From Citrobacter sp. R56 (GTDB lineage: Bacteria > Pseudomonadota > Gammaproteobacteria > Enterobacterales > Enterobacteriaceae), in contig NZ_CP069159.1 in assembly GCF_016811995.1 (NCBI RefSeq), positions 1,116,001 through 1,180,000 of the forward strand: a stretch of DNA of 64,000 bases, in the 5' to 3' direction. Below the pieces are notes generated by a model, which worked only from the letters and a program-made list of their open reading frames with translations, did no database searches and was not told where the DNA came from. The translations under genes were made by a program, and so were the position numbers. Positions 8,719-17,881 of this stretch are shown piece after piece (the first letter of the stretch is position 1; every line of letters begins with the position of its first letter).

Positions 8719-10264
8719 ATAGTTCCCTCACTTTCATGCGAGTAATAATTTGTAGAAGTTTATCAAGATTATCAAATCTATAGAGATCTAATCGAATGTT
8801 GTTTGTTTCCGTCATGCACATTTTATTATATTCGTTTTCAATCTTTGGTATGATATAAAAATCAAGAGGTGAAATATTTTGTGAATTCATTCGTATAACA
8901 ATTGTTATGTCTGCTTTCTGTGAGTTATCAAACCGGACTTTCCATCTAAGTTTACCTGATTTCATATGTATGCATTTAGTAACAAGGACGGAAATTAAAA
9001 ACTCATCATTGATGTAAAGCATTGGGGCATATTTATACTCGTCTATATGACAGTTACTTTTTAAAATTTCACCCTTAAAATCCTCAATTATCTCTGAGTA
9101 AAATGATCTTAGTGCTTCATTTATTTTGAGATAGCTGTAATCATGTTCTGGCTTATAACCAATCAAAGTATATGCTCTTAAAAGACCACCAAATCGGGTT
9201 CTATAAACAGAAGATGAAGGGCCTGTATCATCTTCATCAATGATAAAGCCTGATAGTTTTCCATTAGATTCTAATTTTTGTTTTAGTTTTTCTAATAGAT
9301 CTTCATTAGTCAAATGAATGGATCGGAGCTGAATTATTTCTTGAGCTTTATTGTATTTTTTCTTTGAAATAATAGGTTTATATGCCTTGTCACATCTAAC
9401 CCATTCATGTTTGGGGTTTTTTACAAGCCTACTTTTTAATTTAGATGAGGTTTTGTTATATATGTTGTTTCCAATATATTTTTCATTTGTCAAAATTTGA
9501 TGTATTTTTGCACGAGTCCATAATGTTCCATTTTCTGCAGGTATGTTCTGTTCATTTAATCTCTCAGCAATAATGAATTCTGGGACGTTATTATCTATAA
9601 AGAGATCATATATTCTATTTACAATTTTTATTTCATTTTTTGGTCCCGGAATTAATATTACCCTATCTGTTTGAATACTCTTTCTTTTGCGGAAACTCAA
9701 TATTTCTTTAGCTATGCCATTTTCGTCTACTAAAAGACGTCTCAGCCCATAACCAGCCATACCGCCTTGATGATAACCAAGCTTTATTAAATTTACTTGC
9801 CCTATAAATACCTTATCAGATAGATTCCTGCTGTGATATGCAGCACTAGATCTTTTTATATTCAGTATAACAGAGGACTCTAAAGGGAAATCTTTAGTGG
9901 GTATAGGTTCGGAACAATATATAAGATCTACACCATTTCTCTCAAATAGAAAGGAATAATATGCCGCTTCATCACTATTTTGAAAACGACCAAAACGGCT
10001 CACATCATAAAATAATACAGCCTGTATATCTATTTTCTTTTGTTCTACATCGCTAAGTAACTGCTGCAAAGAATGCCTGCCTACGATACTGACTCCGCTC
10101 TTACCTGCATCATCGTAGGTATAAGCGATTTCCATATTGTTCTTTTCAGCATAATCTTTGATATATTCGGACTGATTATGTAAAGAATATTGCTGATGGT
10201 CGGTAGACATCCTCAAGTACTGCGCGACCCTAACTCTATGATTTTTGTCATTTTCGCTAGCCAT
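8708..10264 (-). CDS. Large serine recombinase
   Basis: 518-residue serine recombinase. The resolvase/invertase catalytic domain has the nucleophile in YLRMSTDHQ (Ser20) and the arginine cluster VSRFGR (88-93). A recombinase domain follows at about 200-280 (NRIYDLFIDNNVPEFIIAE, then WTRAKIHQILTNEKYIGN). The remaining 220 residues show no obvious zinc ribbon. Such enzymes integrate, excise or invert DNA through Ser-DNA intermediates. It heads a three-gene operon with two ParB-like genes, all overlapping. The operon is AT-rich compared with the core genome. A tyrosine integrase next door already serves ssrA, so this recombinase probably has another DNA target or a non-integrative role. Confidence 0.9.
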   Translation of the reverse strand: MASENDKNHRVRVAQYLRMSTDHQQYSLHNQSEYIKDYAEKNNMEIAYTYDDAGKSGVSIVGRHSLQQLLSDVEQKKIDIQAVLFYDVSRFGRFQNSDEAAYYSFLFERNGVDLIYCSEPIPTKDFPLESSVILNIKRSSAAYHSRNLSDKVFIGQVNLIKLGYHQGGMAGYGLRRLLVDENGIAKEILSFRKRKSIQTDRVILIPGPKNEIKIVNRIYDLFIDNNVPEFIIAERLNEQNIPAENGTLWTRAKIHQILTNEKYIGNNIYNKTSSKLKSRLVKNPKHEWVRCDKAYKPIISKKKYNKAQEIIQLRSIHLTNEDLLEKLKQKLESNGKLSGFIIDEDDTGPSSSVYRTRFGGLLRAYTLIGYKPEHDYSYLKINEALRSFYSEIIEDFKGEILKSNCHIDEYKYAPMLYINDEFLISVLVTKCIHMKSGKLRWKVRFDNSQKADITIVIRMNSQNISPLDFYIIPKIENEYNKMCMTETNNIRLDLYRFDNLDKLLQIITRMKVRELYAA

Positions 10265-10434
10265 GCACGAAACCTCATGGATGATTCAATACAATGTAGT
10301 GGATAAAATTGATCAAATTTCAACCGAATTCAACTGTTTTATCATTGATTAGAGCGAATTTGGTAGATCTTCGAGGTGTATGATAATCGAGAAGAGATGT
10401 GAATTATTTAGCTGATATGACCGACAGCTTTCGT

Positions 10435-10484
10435 TATGTGGACTCAATGTCCCCATTTGTAAATGGCTATGCTTAGTCCACATA
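10435..10484. promoter_or_regulatory. Nested inverted repeat upstream of recombinase operon
   Basis: TATGTGGACT (10435-10444) is mirrored exactly by AGTCCACATA (10475-10484). The dyad centre holds a second one, CCATTT-GT-AAATGG (10453-10466). It sits in the 282-bp gap between the integrase stop and the recombinase start. Possible roles are an operator, a recombinase or ParB site, or part of the integrase arm region. Confidence 0.55.
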
Positions 10485-10546
10485 GGTTAATGGTGTGATT
10501 ATTAATTCTTTAACTAAATCAAGATAGTTAATCCATCATGGGAGAG

Positions 10547-11776
10547 TTATGCGGCAATAACTTTGCATTTTTGAGACGAAACATAGTCACTCCACCATTG
10601 CATGAGAACCACCCGTTCAGTGAGATACTCTGCACGATTGTAGGCTGCAATTATTTCATCTTTCTTCGAGTGGGCAAGGGCGGCTTCTAAGACATCAGTC
10701 CTAAACTTGCCAGACTCCTCAGCAGCCGTTCTAGCAATGGATCGCATACCGTGAGCTACAAGCTCACCTCCGAAACCCATACGGATTATGGCCGCATTAG
10801 CTGTTTGTTCATGCATGTGATTGAGTGGAGCTTTGATACTGGGGAACACCCACTCTCTATGCCCGCTGATGACTTTCATTAAATCCAAAACTCGCAAAGC
10901 TTCTTTGCTCAGTGGAACTTTGTGAGGCTTCTTCATTTTCATAAACTCCGCCGGGATGTTCCACATGCCAGTTTCAATATCAATATCTGACCATCTTGTG
11001 CGAACAGCTTCACCTGGGCGAACCCATGTGAGAAGTTGCCACTCAATCAGTAGCCTTGTTTCCAAACGGATAGAAGCATTGTTTAGAGCAACCAAGAAGC
11101 GAGGGAGTTCGGAAGGGGGTAATGCTGGCATATTCTGTTTTTTTGGCTTGCTGAACCGTTGCCCCAGGTTGTCTGCCGGGTTGAATTCTATGAGTTCTTC
11201 TGTTGCTGCATAGCGGAAAATTTCATTCAGGCGGGATATGATGCGGCGAAGTGTTTCAAGGACACCTCGTTTTTCTATGGGTTCTAAATGCTGTTTAAGC
11301 ATTTTAGGGCGAATCTCCTTAATTGGGGTATCACCCAATGTGGAAAAGATATTTCTCTCTAGGCTTCGCCAGATGTCGTTAGCATGATCTTGGGAGATGC
11401 CTGACGTTTTGACTTTCTCATCAAGCCACTTCTTGGCTACTGCTTGAAATGTATGTTCCGTGGCATCTTTCAGTGCATTGGCTTTTTGGTTGTTATGAAC
11501 TTGGGGGTCTATACCATTTGTAAGCAACGACAAGTATTCATCACGTAAAGCTCGTGCCTTCGCAAGTGTAAGGTGAGGATAGGTTCCTAAGCTCACCTTA
11601 GTTCGCTTTTTGGTCACAGGCACTGCATATCTGAAATACCAATTTTTCTTCCCTCCCTTCGCCAGGGGAGCGATTCGCAACAGCAAACCATCGCCGTCAA
11701 AAAGGTTAACCTCTTTTTCGGCAGGTTTGGTGCTTTTGATTTCAGTGTCAGTGAGCTTCTTAGCGATTTTGGCCAT
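10547..11776 (-). CDS. P4-type tyrosine integrase of the ssrA island
   Basis: Site-specific tyrosine recombinase, 409 residues from the chosen ATG. The N-terminus (LTDTEIKSTKPAEKEVNLFDG) is the arm-binding DUF4102 domain typical of P4/CP4-57 integrases. A SAM-like core-binding domain lies at about 105-200. The catalytic residues are Arg253 (WVRPGE), His342-Arg345 (AHGMR), His369 and the probable nucleophile Tyr379 (AYNRAEYL). The frame extends upstream to a GTG at 11857, but that start has no ribosome site. The ATG at 11776 has GAGG upstream and the family N-terminus. It lies 3' of ssrA, as expected for an enzyme that uses the tmRNA 3' end as attB. Confidence 0.93.
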   Translation of the reverse strand: MAKIAKKLTDTEIKSTKPAEKEVNLFDGDGLLLRIAPLAKGGKKNWYFRYAVPVTKKRTKVSLGTYPHLTLAKARALRDEYLSLLTNGIDPQVHNNQKANALKDATEHTFQAVAKKWLDEKVKTSGISQDHANDIWRSLERNIFSTLGDTPIKEIRPKMLKQHLEPIEKRGVLETLRRIISRLNEIFRYAATEELIEFNPADNLGQRFSKPKKQNMPALPPSELPRFLVALNNASIRLETRLLIEWQLLTWVRPGEAVRTRWSDIDIETGMWNIPAEFMKMKKPHKVPLSKEALRVLDLMKVISGHREWVFPSIKAPLNHMHEQTANAAIIRMGFGGELVAHGMRSIARTAAEESGKFRTDVLEAALAHSKKDEIIAAYNRAEYLTERVVLMQWWSDYVSSQKCKVIAA

Positions 11777-11874
11777 GTTTGGGACCCTCGATTTTAGGAC
11801 CCATCTTCGTGGGTCCCATTCAGGGTGCCATAACTCGTAGTTCTCAGCAATTCTCACTAGACTACAATAGACGT

Positions 11875-11910
11875 AAAAAAGCCCGCAGAGCTTGTGCTGT
11901 GCGGGCTTAG
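11875..11910 (-). terminator. ssrA rho-independent terminator
   Basis: On the minus strand AAGCCCGCACAGC, a short loop, GCTCTGCGGGCTT and a T-run follow the tmRNA by about 30 bp. Placement and T-run make it the terminator of ssrA, or one supplied by the island. Confidence 0.85.
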
Positions 11911-11942
11911 TAGACTTTACTGAACTTCAGTACATCAATATT

Positions 11943-12306
11943 TGGTGGAGCTGGCGGGAGTTGAACCCGCGTCCGAAATTCCTACATCCTCGGTACTACA
12001 TGCTTAGTCAGTCTTTACATTCGCCTGGCACCTGCGGACAGACACGCCACTACCAGACTAGCCTGATTAGTTTTAACGCTTCAACCCCAGGCAGGGCTTC
12101 CACGCGATCTCTTTTGGGTTTGACCTCTCTTTGATCCCCGTCTTAAGAGCGGAAGCTAGGGAGAGAGGGCTCAGAGCAGGTTATTAAGCTGCTAAAGCGT
12201 AGTTTTCGTCGTTTGCGACTATTTTTTTGCGGCTTTTTACGAGGCAAACCGCCCCTCGGCATGCACCTTGGGTTTCGCGAATCCCGTCGAATCCAGAATC
12301 AGCCCC
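11943..12306 (-). ncRNA. ssrA: tmRNA (SsrA), trans-translation RNA
   Basis: Rescues stalled ribosomes together with SmpB: it acts as alanyl-tRNA, then as mRNA for a degradation tag. The 5' end is GGGGCTGATTCTGGATTCG and the 3' end reads GGGTTCAACTCCCGCCAGC followed by TCCACCA, giving the tRNA-like acceptor and T arm. The tag frame begins with the resume codon GCA at 12216-12214, reads A-N-D-E-N-Y-A-L-A-A and stops at 12186-12184. The length is 364 nt, against 363 in E. coli. The 3' end is the attachment site of the neighbouring island and its sequence is intact. Confidence 0.98.
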
Positions 12307-12320
12307 AATGTGTTAAATTA

Positions 12321-12349
12321 AGTATAACAGATTAGTGAAGCCCAATACC
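12321..12349 (-). promoter_or_regulatory. ssrA promoter
   Basis: On the minus strand a good -10 element TATACT (12326-12321) lies 15 nt before the mature 5' end. A weak -35 (GGTATT, 12349-12344) lies 17 bp further upstream. This fits a precursor starting a few nucleotides before the GGGG end. Confidence 0.6.
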
Positions 12350-12506
12350 AGCCTGTATCTGGTCGCTTTGCGCTCATATAGCGCTTCTTTCATGCGGTTA
12401 TGCGGTTTATTTAGAGAGTCAGCGACGGTTTTCTACCTGACGATCAACGCAGGTCATGATTCCTGATTAATTTGGAGGGACACTACCTGGAGATGAGCAT
12501 TGAGGA

Positions 12507-12536
12507 GTGGCCAGTTGCAATAAGGAAACTGGCCAC
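12507..12536 (-). terminator. Stem-loop after smpB
   Basis: GTGGCCAGTT and AACTGGCCAC form a perfect 10-bp stem directly after the smpB stop. No T-run follows, so it may be a transcript-end or processing hairpin rather than a strong intrinsic terminator. Confidence 0.55.
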
Positions 12537-12552
12537 AAAGTTTGGCTGGCGG

Positions 12553-13035
12553 TTATCGTCCCGCATTTTTCATGATACGAGCTTTATCCAACTGCCATTC
12601 ACGCTCTTTCACATCCGAACGTTTGTCGTGCTGTTTTTTACCTTTCGCGACGCCAATTTTCACTTTGCACCAGGCGTTCTTCCAGTACAAGGAGAGCGCC
12701 ACAACGGTGTGGCCTTCCCGGTTCACGCGGCCATAGAGAGAGTCTAACTCACGCTGATTAAGCAGCAGTTTACGGGTACGGGTCGGATCGCACACGACGT
12801 GCGTAGAGGCTACTGCCATAGGCGTGAAGTTGGCGCCAAACAGGTATGCTTCGCCGTCTCTCAGGATCACATAGCTGTCGCCAATGTTGGCTTTGCCCGC
12901 GCGCAGGGATTTGACTTCCCAACCTTGCAGGGCAAGTCCAGCTTCGAACTCTTCTTCGATAAAGTATTCGTGTCGGGCGCGTTTGTTAAGCGCGATGGTG
13001 GCTGAGCCAGGTTTGTGTGCTTTTTTCTTCGTCAT
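12553..13035 (-). CDS. smpB: SsrA-binding protein SmpB
   Basis: Binds the tRNA-like domain of tmRNA and brings it to the stalled ribosome, mimicking the codon-anticodon helix. At 160 residues it starts [20 protein letters not shown] and carries the family's [11 protein letters not shown] and [11 protein letters not shown] motifs. The C-terminal tail [18 protein letters not shown] enters the mRNA channel. The frame runs upstream to 13074, but the ATG at 13035 gives the exact family N-terminus. It lies just upstream of ssrA in the same direction, so both trans-translation partners are together, and it is divergent from ratA. Confidence 0.98.
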   Translation of the reverse strand: MTKKKAHKPGSATIALNKRARHEYFIEEEFEAGLALQGWEVKSLRAGKANIGDSYVILRDGEAYLFGANFTPMAVASTHVVCDPTRTRKLLLNQRELDSLYGRVNREGHTVVALSLYWKNAWCKVKIGVAKGKKQHDKRSDVKEREWQLDKARIMKNAGR

Positions 13036-13205
13036 AATGCCGCTCAGTATAGGTAATCTGGAATCGAAAAACACCCCATTATCATCCTGCGGGGGGAAGG
13101 CATTATCTTAGCATGAACCCGCAAGCACCTGACCGGAGGTATAGCGTTTTTTTTACCAGATGATAAATGGTATTATTTGTTCGATTTATGTTGATGGAAA
13201 TAACT

Positions 13206-13643
13206 ATGCCTCAGATAAGCCGGACAGCTTTAGTACCTTACAGTGCGGAGCAGATGTATCAGTTAGTGAATGATGTTCAGTCCTACCCCCAGTTTTTACC
13301 GGGCTGCATTGGCAGTCGTGTTCTGGAGTCGATGCCAGGGCAGATGACTGCGGCGGTGGATGTCTCGAAAGCGGGGATCAGCAAAACGTTCACCACGCGT
13401 AATCAACTGACGGATAATCAGAGCATCCTGATGCATCTGGTCGATGGGCCGTTTAAAAAACTGATTGGCGGCTGGAAGTTTACACCGTTGAGTCATGAAG
13501 CGTGTCGCATTGAATTTCAGCTCGATTTTGAGTTTACCAATAAGCTTATTGAGCTGGCGTTTGGGCGTGTCTTCAAGGAGCTGGCCTCCAACATGGTGCA
13601 GGCTTTCACCGTTCGCGCTAAAGAGGTTTACAGTGCCGGCTAA
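13206..13643 (+). CDS. ratA: RatA, START-domain protein (type II toxin / ubiquinone-binding family)
   Basis: Coenzyme Q-binding START/polyketide-cyclase family protein. In E. coli, RatA was reported to block 70S ribosome association, and its Coq10 relatives assist ubiquinone function. The 145 residues start [20 protein letters not shown] and show the family's [14 protein letters not shown] and FTTRNQL segments. An in-frame ATG at 13167 would add 13 residues but has no ribosome site. The ATG at 13206 has GGA 10 bp upstream. The stop overlaps the GTG start of ratB by 11 bp, so the two genes form an operon. Confidence 0.93.
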   Translation: MPQISRTALVPYSAEQMYQLVNDVQSYPQFLPGCIGSRVLESMPGQMTAAVDVSKAGISKTFTTRNQLTDNQSILMHLVDGPFKKLIGGWKFTPLSHEACRIEFQLDFEFTNKLIELAFGRVFKELASNMVQAFTVRAKEVYSAG

Positions 13644-13923
13644 AATTGTCGTGGAGGTCGCCTATGCCTTGCCTGAGAAACAGTATCTGCAGCGTGTGAC
13701 GCTGGCAGAAGGCGCGACGGTTGAAGAGGCTATCCGTGCTTCCGGGCTGCTGGAATTACGCACCGATATCGATCTCACGAAGAACAAAGTTGGTATCTAT
13801 AGTCGCCCGGTAAAACTTGCCGATGCGGTTCATGATGGTGATCGGGTTGAGATTTATCGGCCATTAATTGCTGACCCGAAAGAGTTGCGGCGACAGCGCG
13901 CAGAAAAGTCAGGCAATAAGTAG
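13633..13923 (+). CDS. ratB: RatB / RnfH family ubiquitin-fold protein
   Basis: A 96-residue beta-grasp protein of the RnfH family, of uncertain biochemical function, conserved as the partner of ratA. The GTG start inside the ratA 3' end gives the family N-terminus ([18 protein letters not shown]). The conserved [10 protein letters not shown] and [10 protein letters not shown] segments follow, with a basic C-terminus RRQRAEKS. The open frame upstream of the GTG belongs to ratA in another frame. A strong bidirectional terminator separates it from bamE, which converges from the right. Confidence 0.93.
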   Translation: MPAKIVVEVAYALPEKQYLQRVTLAEGATVEEAIRASGLLELRTDIDLTKNKVGIYSRPVKLADAVHDGDRVEIYRPLIADPKELRRQRAEKSGNK

Positions 13924-13944
13924 CTGTGAGATGACAGCCACAAT

Positions 13945-13973
13945 AAAAAAGGTGCTCATTGAGCACCTTTTTT
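13945..13973. terminator. Bidirectional terminator between ratB and bamE
   Basis: A-run, GGTGCTC-ATT-GAGCACC, T-run. The symmetric layout serves the convergent ratAB and bamE transcripts. Confidence 0.9.
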
Positions 13974-13986
13974 GATATTTGCGAGC

Positions 13987-14331
13987 TTATTTATTGCTGG
14001 TCAGTGCTGGCTTGTTGTCGATGTTAGTTAACACGCCGTTGCTGTTAAAGGTCAGCGTCAGTGTTTGTTGCGTCACACCTTCGTGCCCTGGTTGCTGACG
14101 GAACACATAAAACCATGTGTTTGTGCCAAACGGATCGGACATCATTGGAGTACCCAGAGCATAAGCAACTTGTTGTTGCGTCATGCCGACACGCACTTTG
14201 GATACATCGTTAGGTGTCAGATAGTTCCCCTGGTTGATATCAGGACGGTAAACCACTCGCTCCAGAGTGGAACAGCCTGCAGTCAACATCAGTAGTACTG
14301 CTGCGGCAGCAGTCAGCGTTTTACAGCGCAT
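13987..14331 (-). CDS. bamE: Outer membrane assembly lipoprotein BamE (SmpA)
   Basis: Small lipoprotein of the BAM complex that folds beta-barrel proteins into the outer membrane. The 114 residues have a signal peptide and lipobox LTAGC (lipidated Cys20). The SmpA/OmlA fold follows, with [17 protein letters not shown] and NTWFYVFR. Length and sequence are those of an intact enterobacterial BamE. It is transcribed alone towards ratB and ends at the shared terminator. Confidence 0.97.
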   Translation of the reverse strand: MRCKTLTAAAAVLLMLTAGCSTLERVVYRPDINQGNYLTPNDVSKVRVGMTQQQVAYALGTPMMSDPFGTNTWFYVFRQQPGHEGVTQQTLTLTFNSNGVLTNIDNKPALTSNK

Positions 14332-14480
14332 AGTGATTTGATTCCTTTTCGGGCCCGAGCAGTACGCGGCTCATATGTAATATGCCGATGATAATAGACC
14401 TTTCACCACTTTAAAACCTTTTGGTGTCGGCTCTTACGGCGATTTCGTTGTGTACTCTGACCCTGAAGGTGAAAAAAAGT

Positions 14481-16142
14481 TTACGCCGCCAGCAGTTCTT
14501 TCGCGTTTGCGAGGGTATTGCGCGTCACTTCGCTACCGCCGAGTAAACGTGCTAACTCCTGCAGACGTGCACGTTTGTCCAGTGGTTGCATGTGCGTCTC
14601 GGTCATTGCGCCGTCGGTTTCTTTGCTGACGAAGAAGTGTTGATGACCACATCCCGCCACCTGCGGCAAGTGGGTGACGCACATCACCTGAGTAGACTCA
14701 CCAAGCTGACGCAGCAGTTTACCGACGACCGCAGCGGTTGGACCACTGATACCCACATCCACTTCATCAAAGATGAGCGCTGGGGTTTCCATCTTACGTG
14801 CCGTGATCACCTGAATAGCCAGCGCAATACGTGACAGTTCGCCACCAGAGGCCACTTTAGCGATCGGCTGCATAGGTTGCCCCGGGTTTGTGGTGACCTT
14901 AAATTCAACACGGTCAGCACCGTCCACACTTAAATGGTGCTCGTCAAACTTCACGTCGATGGCAAAAATCCCATGCGGCATGGAAAGGAGATGCATGCTT
15001 TCGGTAATGAGTTGCCCCAATTCCTGCGCATACAGCTGACGCTGACCGTGCAGCGTTTTCGCTGTTTCCAGCGCCTGAAGATGGTGCTTATTTACTGCCA
15101 GTGTCAGGGTTTCCAGAGAGTCAGCCTGGTCGTCAAGCTGCTGCTGTTCTTCCAGCAGAGACTGATAAAATTGCGGCAATGCTTCCGGACTAACGTGATG
15201 TTTACGGGCCAGCGAGATTTGCTTTGAAATCCGCTGCTCCAGTTCGAACAGGCGATTGGGATCTAAATCCAGACGGTCACAGTAGTGGCGCAGTTCATCG
15301 CTGGCTTCGCTAAGCTGAATTGTGGCTTCTTCCAGCATGTCGAGAATGCCAGAAAGTTTACCGTCGATGCCTGCCAGTTCACTGACCAGCTGTTTTGCCG
15401 TATACAGCTGACTTTGCAAATTAACGTCTTCGCCATCTGCCATGATTGCCAGCGCATTCTGGCTGGTCGTGAGCAGTTGCCCACTGTTGGCCAGACGCTT
15501 GTACTCTTCGTCTATTTGTTCAAATTCACCGGGCTGTGGATTGAATTCGTTCAGCTCTTTTAGCTGGTATTGCAGTAATTCGGCCCGGGCGGCGCGTTCC
15601 TGGCTTTGTTGCTGGTGATGTGCCAGATCGCGGCAGCTTTGATGCCACAATTGATAACGTGTAGCCATTTCCTGAATCAGCGTGGATTCATTCGCGTAGC
15701 CATCAAGCAGATTTTTTTGATGCTCAGACCTGGTCAGGAGCTGATGCGCATGTTGACCATGAATTTGAATGAGCAACTGGCCAAGTTCGCGCAGTTGCGA
15801 CAGGGGAACGGCGGTACCGTTGATGAAGCCGCGTGAGCGACCATCGCTACTGATTACGCGGCGTAGCAAACACTCGCGGCCTTCTTCAAGCTGATTTTCC
15901 TCGAGCCAGCGTAGCGCGGCCGGGGTATCTTTCAGAGAAAAACGGGCGCACAAATCGGCGCGCGAGGCGCCAACGCGCACCATGTCGGCATCGGCCCGTC
16001 CGCCCAGGCACAAGCCGAGCGCATCAATTGCAATGGATTTACCCGCCCCGGTTTCACCGGTGATGACGGTCATTCCGCTCTGAAAATCGATCTCGAGTTC
16101 ACGAACGATAGCAAAATTGCTGATGGTCAGTTGTGCCAACAT
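14481..16142 (-). CDS. recN: DNA repair protein RecN
   Basis: SMC-like ATPase that acts early in double-strand-break repair and holds broken ends and sister chromatids together. In 553 residues: Walker A GETGAGKS (29-36), a long coiled-coil middle (about 155-370), the ABC signature VASGGELSR and Walker [11 protein letters not shown]. The upstream region has two LexA boxes, so it is SOS-controlled like its E. coli counterpart, which is one of the most strongly induced SOS genes. It lies 85 bp from nadK in the same direction but has its own promoter. Confidence 0.98.
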   Translation of the reverse strand: MLAQLTISNFAIVRELEIDFQSGMTVITGETGAGKSIAIDALGLCLGGRADADMVRVGASRADLCARFSLKDTPAALRWLEENQLEEGRECLLRRVISSDGRSRGFINGTAVPLSQLRELGQLLIQIHGQHAHQLLTRSEHQKNLLDGYANESTLIQEMATRYQLWHQSCRDLAHHQQQSQERAARAELLQYQLKELNEFNPQPGEFEQIDEEYKRLANSGQLLTTSQNALAIMADGEDVNLQSQLYTAKQLVSELAGIDGKLSGILDMLEEATIQLSEASDELRHYCDRLDLDPNRLFELEQRISKQISLARKHHVSPEALPQFYQSLLEEQQQLDDQADSLETLTLAVNKHHLQALETAKTLHGQRQLYAQELGQLITESMHLLSMPHGIFAIDVKFDEHHLSVDGADRVEFKVTTNPGQPMQPIAKVASGGELSRIALAIQVITARKMETPALIFDEVDVGISGPTAAVVGKLLRQLGESTQVMCVTHLPQVAGCGHQHFFVSKETDGAMTETHMQPLDKRARLQELARLLGGSEVTRNTLANAKELLAA

Positions 16143-16170
16143 AGCTGTTTTCCTGTATGAAAAACCATAA

Positions 16171-16208
16171 CTGTAATTACGTACAGTATAAACTGGTTTT
16201 TTATACAG
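16171..16208 (-). promoter_or_regulatory. Two LexA (SOS) boxes upstream of recN
   Basis: CTGTAATTACGTACAG (16171-16186) matches CTGT-N8-ACAG exactly. CTGGTTTTTTATACAG (16193-16208) deviates at one base. Tandem boxes at recN explain its tight repression and strong induction. Confidence 0.92.
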
Positions 16209-16227
16209 TAAAGAGCCTGGCGCTAAA

Positions 16228-17106
16228 TTAGAATAATTTTTTTGACCAGCCCAGTTTGGCGCTTAATGTATTGAAATAGCTGTAATCTTTAGGGTGAATC
16301 AGATTCAAGTGATAATCACAGCGGCGAATCAGGACATCTTCTCCTTCCTGTATAGGAAGTGCAATCTGGCTGTCGCAGCTGATCTCAAGATCGTTTCGGC
16401 GATGCGAAAAACGCAGGCGTATCGTACTGCTGCTGTTGATCACCAGCGGGCGAGCCGAGAGCGTATGCGGGAACATCGGCACCAGGGTGATCGCGTCCAG
16501 CGAGGGGGTCAGAATGGGGCCGCCAGCGGAGAGCGAATAGGCCGTGGAACCCGTAGGGGTGGAGATAATCAATCCATCGGAACGCTGAGAAAACGCAAAA
16601 ATTTCGTCAATATAAACTTCGAACTCGATCATGTGCGCCACTTTGCCTGGGTGCAGAACCACTTCGTTGATGGCGGTACTGATGCGTTTCTGGCAGTTTT
16701 GCTGGCACACCTGGGCTTCAAGCAGGAAGCGTTTTTCACTGATGTAGTGGCCTTCCAGCACATCGGCTAACTGCTGCAGGGCATTGTCAGGGTCAAGGTC
16801 GGTCAGGAATCCGAGGTTGCCGCGGTTGATGCCGATGACTTTGATGTCATAGCGCGCGAGGGTGCGTGCCGCACCGAGCATGTTGCCGTCGCCGCCGACC
16901 ACCACCGCGAGGTCAGCCTGTTGACCAATCTCCGCAAGCGTGCCGGTTTGCACATTGTTGAGCTGTAATTCATGGGCGATTTGCTGCTCCACGATAACCT
17001 CATAACCTTTGGTGCATAGCCAACGGTAGAGCATTTCATGTGTGGTCAGTGCCGTGGGGTGACGTGGATGTCCCACAATGCCAATACACTTGAAATGATT
17101 ATTCAT
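16228..17106 (-). CDS. nadK: NAD kinase
   Basis: Phosphorylates NAD+ to NADP+ with ATP, the only de novo source of NADP(H). The 292 residues match the enterobacterial enzyme length. Visible motifs are the GGDGN loop (71-75, with catalytic Asp73), [13 protein letters not shown] and the substrate loop [16 protein letters not shown]. It diverges from grpE, with the heat-shock promoter between them. Confidence 0.97.
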   Translation of the reverse strand: MNNHFKCIGIVGHPRHPTALTTHEMLYRWLCTKGYEVIVEQQIAHELQLNNVQTGTLAEIGQQADLAVVVGGDGNMLGAARTLARYDIKVIGINRGNLGFLTDLDPDNALQQLADVLEGHYISEKRFLLEAQVCQQNCQKRISTAINEVVLHPGKVAHMIEFEVYIDEIFAFSQRSDGLIISTPTGSTAYSLSAGGPILTPSLDAITLVPMFPHTLSARPLVINSSSTIRLRFSHRRNDLEISCDSQIALPIQEGEDVLIRRCDYHLNLIHPKDYSYFNTLSAKLGWSKKLF

Positions 17107-17154
17107 TTTCTCGAGGTCCTTGTAGCGAAGATTGATGACAATGTGAGTGCTTCC

Positions 17155-17180
17155 CTTGAATCCCTGAATCTGATCCCCAT
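17155..17180 (+). promoter_or_regulatory. Sigma32 heat-shock promoter of grpE
   Basis: CTTGAA (17155-17160) and CCCCAT (17175-17180) with a 14-bp spacer match the RpoH consensus. They lie about 50 bp before the grpE start. Confidence 0.9.
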
Positions 17181-17195
17181 AATAAGCGAAGTTAG

Positions 17196-17822
<627 letters not shown>

Positions 17823-17837
17823 TCTGCCTCTCATAGT

Positions 17838-17870
17838 GCCGGGTAGCGGCTGACGCCTTACCCGGCCTAC
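17838..17870. repeat. REP (palindromic unit) after grpE
   Basis: GCCGGGTAGCGGCTGACGCC, then TTACCCGGCCTAC, is a typical enterobacterial REP unit. It lies between the convergent 3' ends of grpE and corB and probably serves as a transcript-end stabiliser. Confidence 0.85.
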
Positions 17871-17881
17871 AATTCCTGACC

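Larger units (their letters stand above)
1..11942. mobile_element. Genomic island in ssrA (right part only)
   Basis: Everything left of the tmRNA 3' end looks foreign. An integrase of the P4 type lies immediately beyond ssrA, followed by a recombinase/ParB operon, AT-rich non-coding DNA, an IS3 relic and a type I restriction locus. Islands of this integrase family usually use the 3' end of a tRNA or tmRNA gene as attB. The far att copy is not in the window, so neither the total length nor the exact left boundary can be given. Confidence 0.8.

Noticed and set aside
11777-11857. Upstream GTG start of the island integrase
   Set aside because: No ribosome site, and the added residues do not belong to the integrase family start; the ATG at 11776 fits better.
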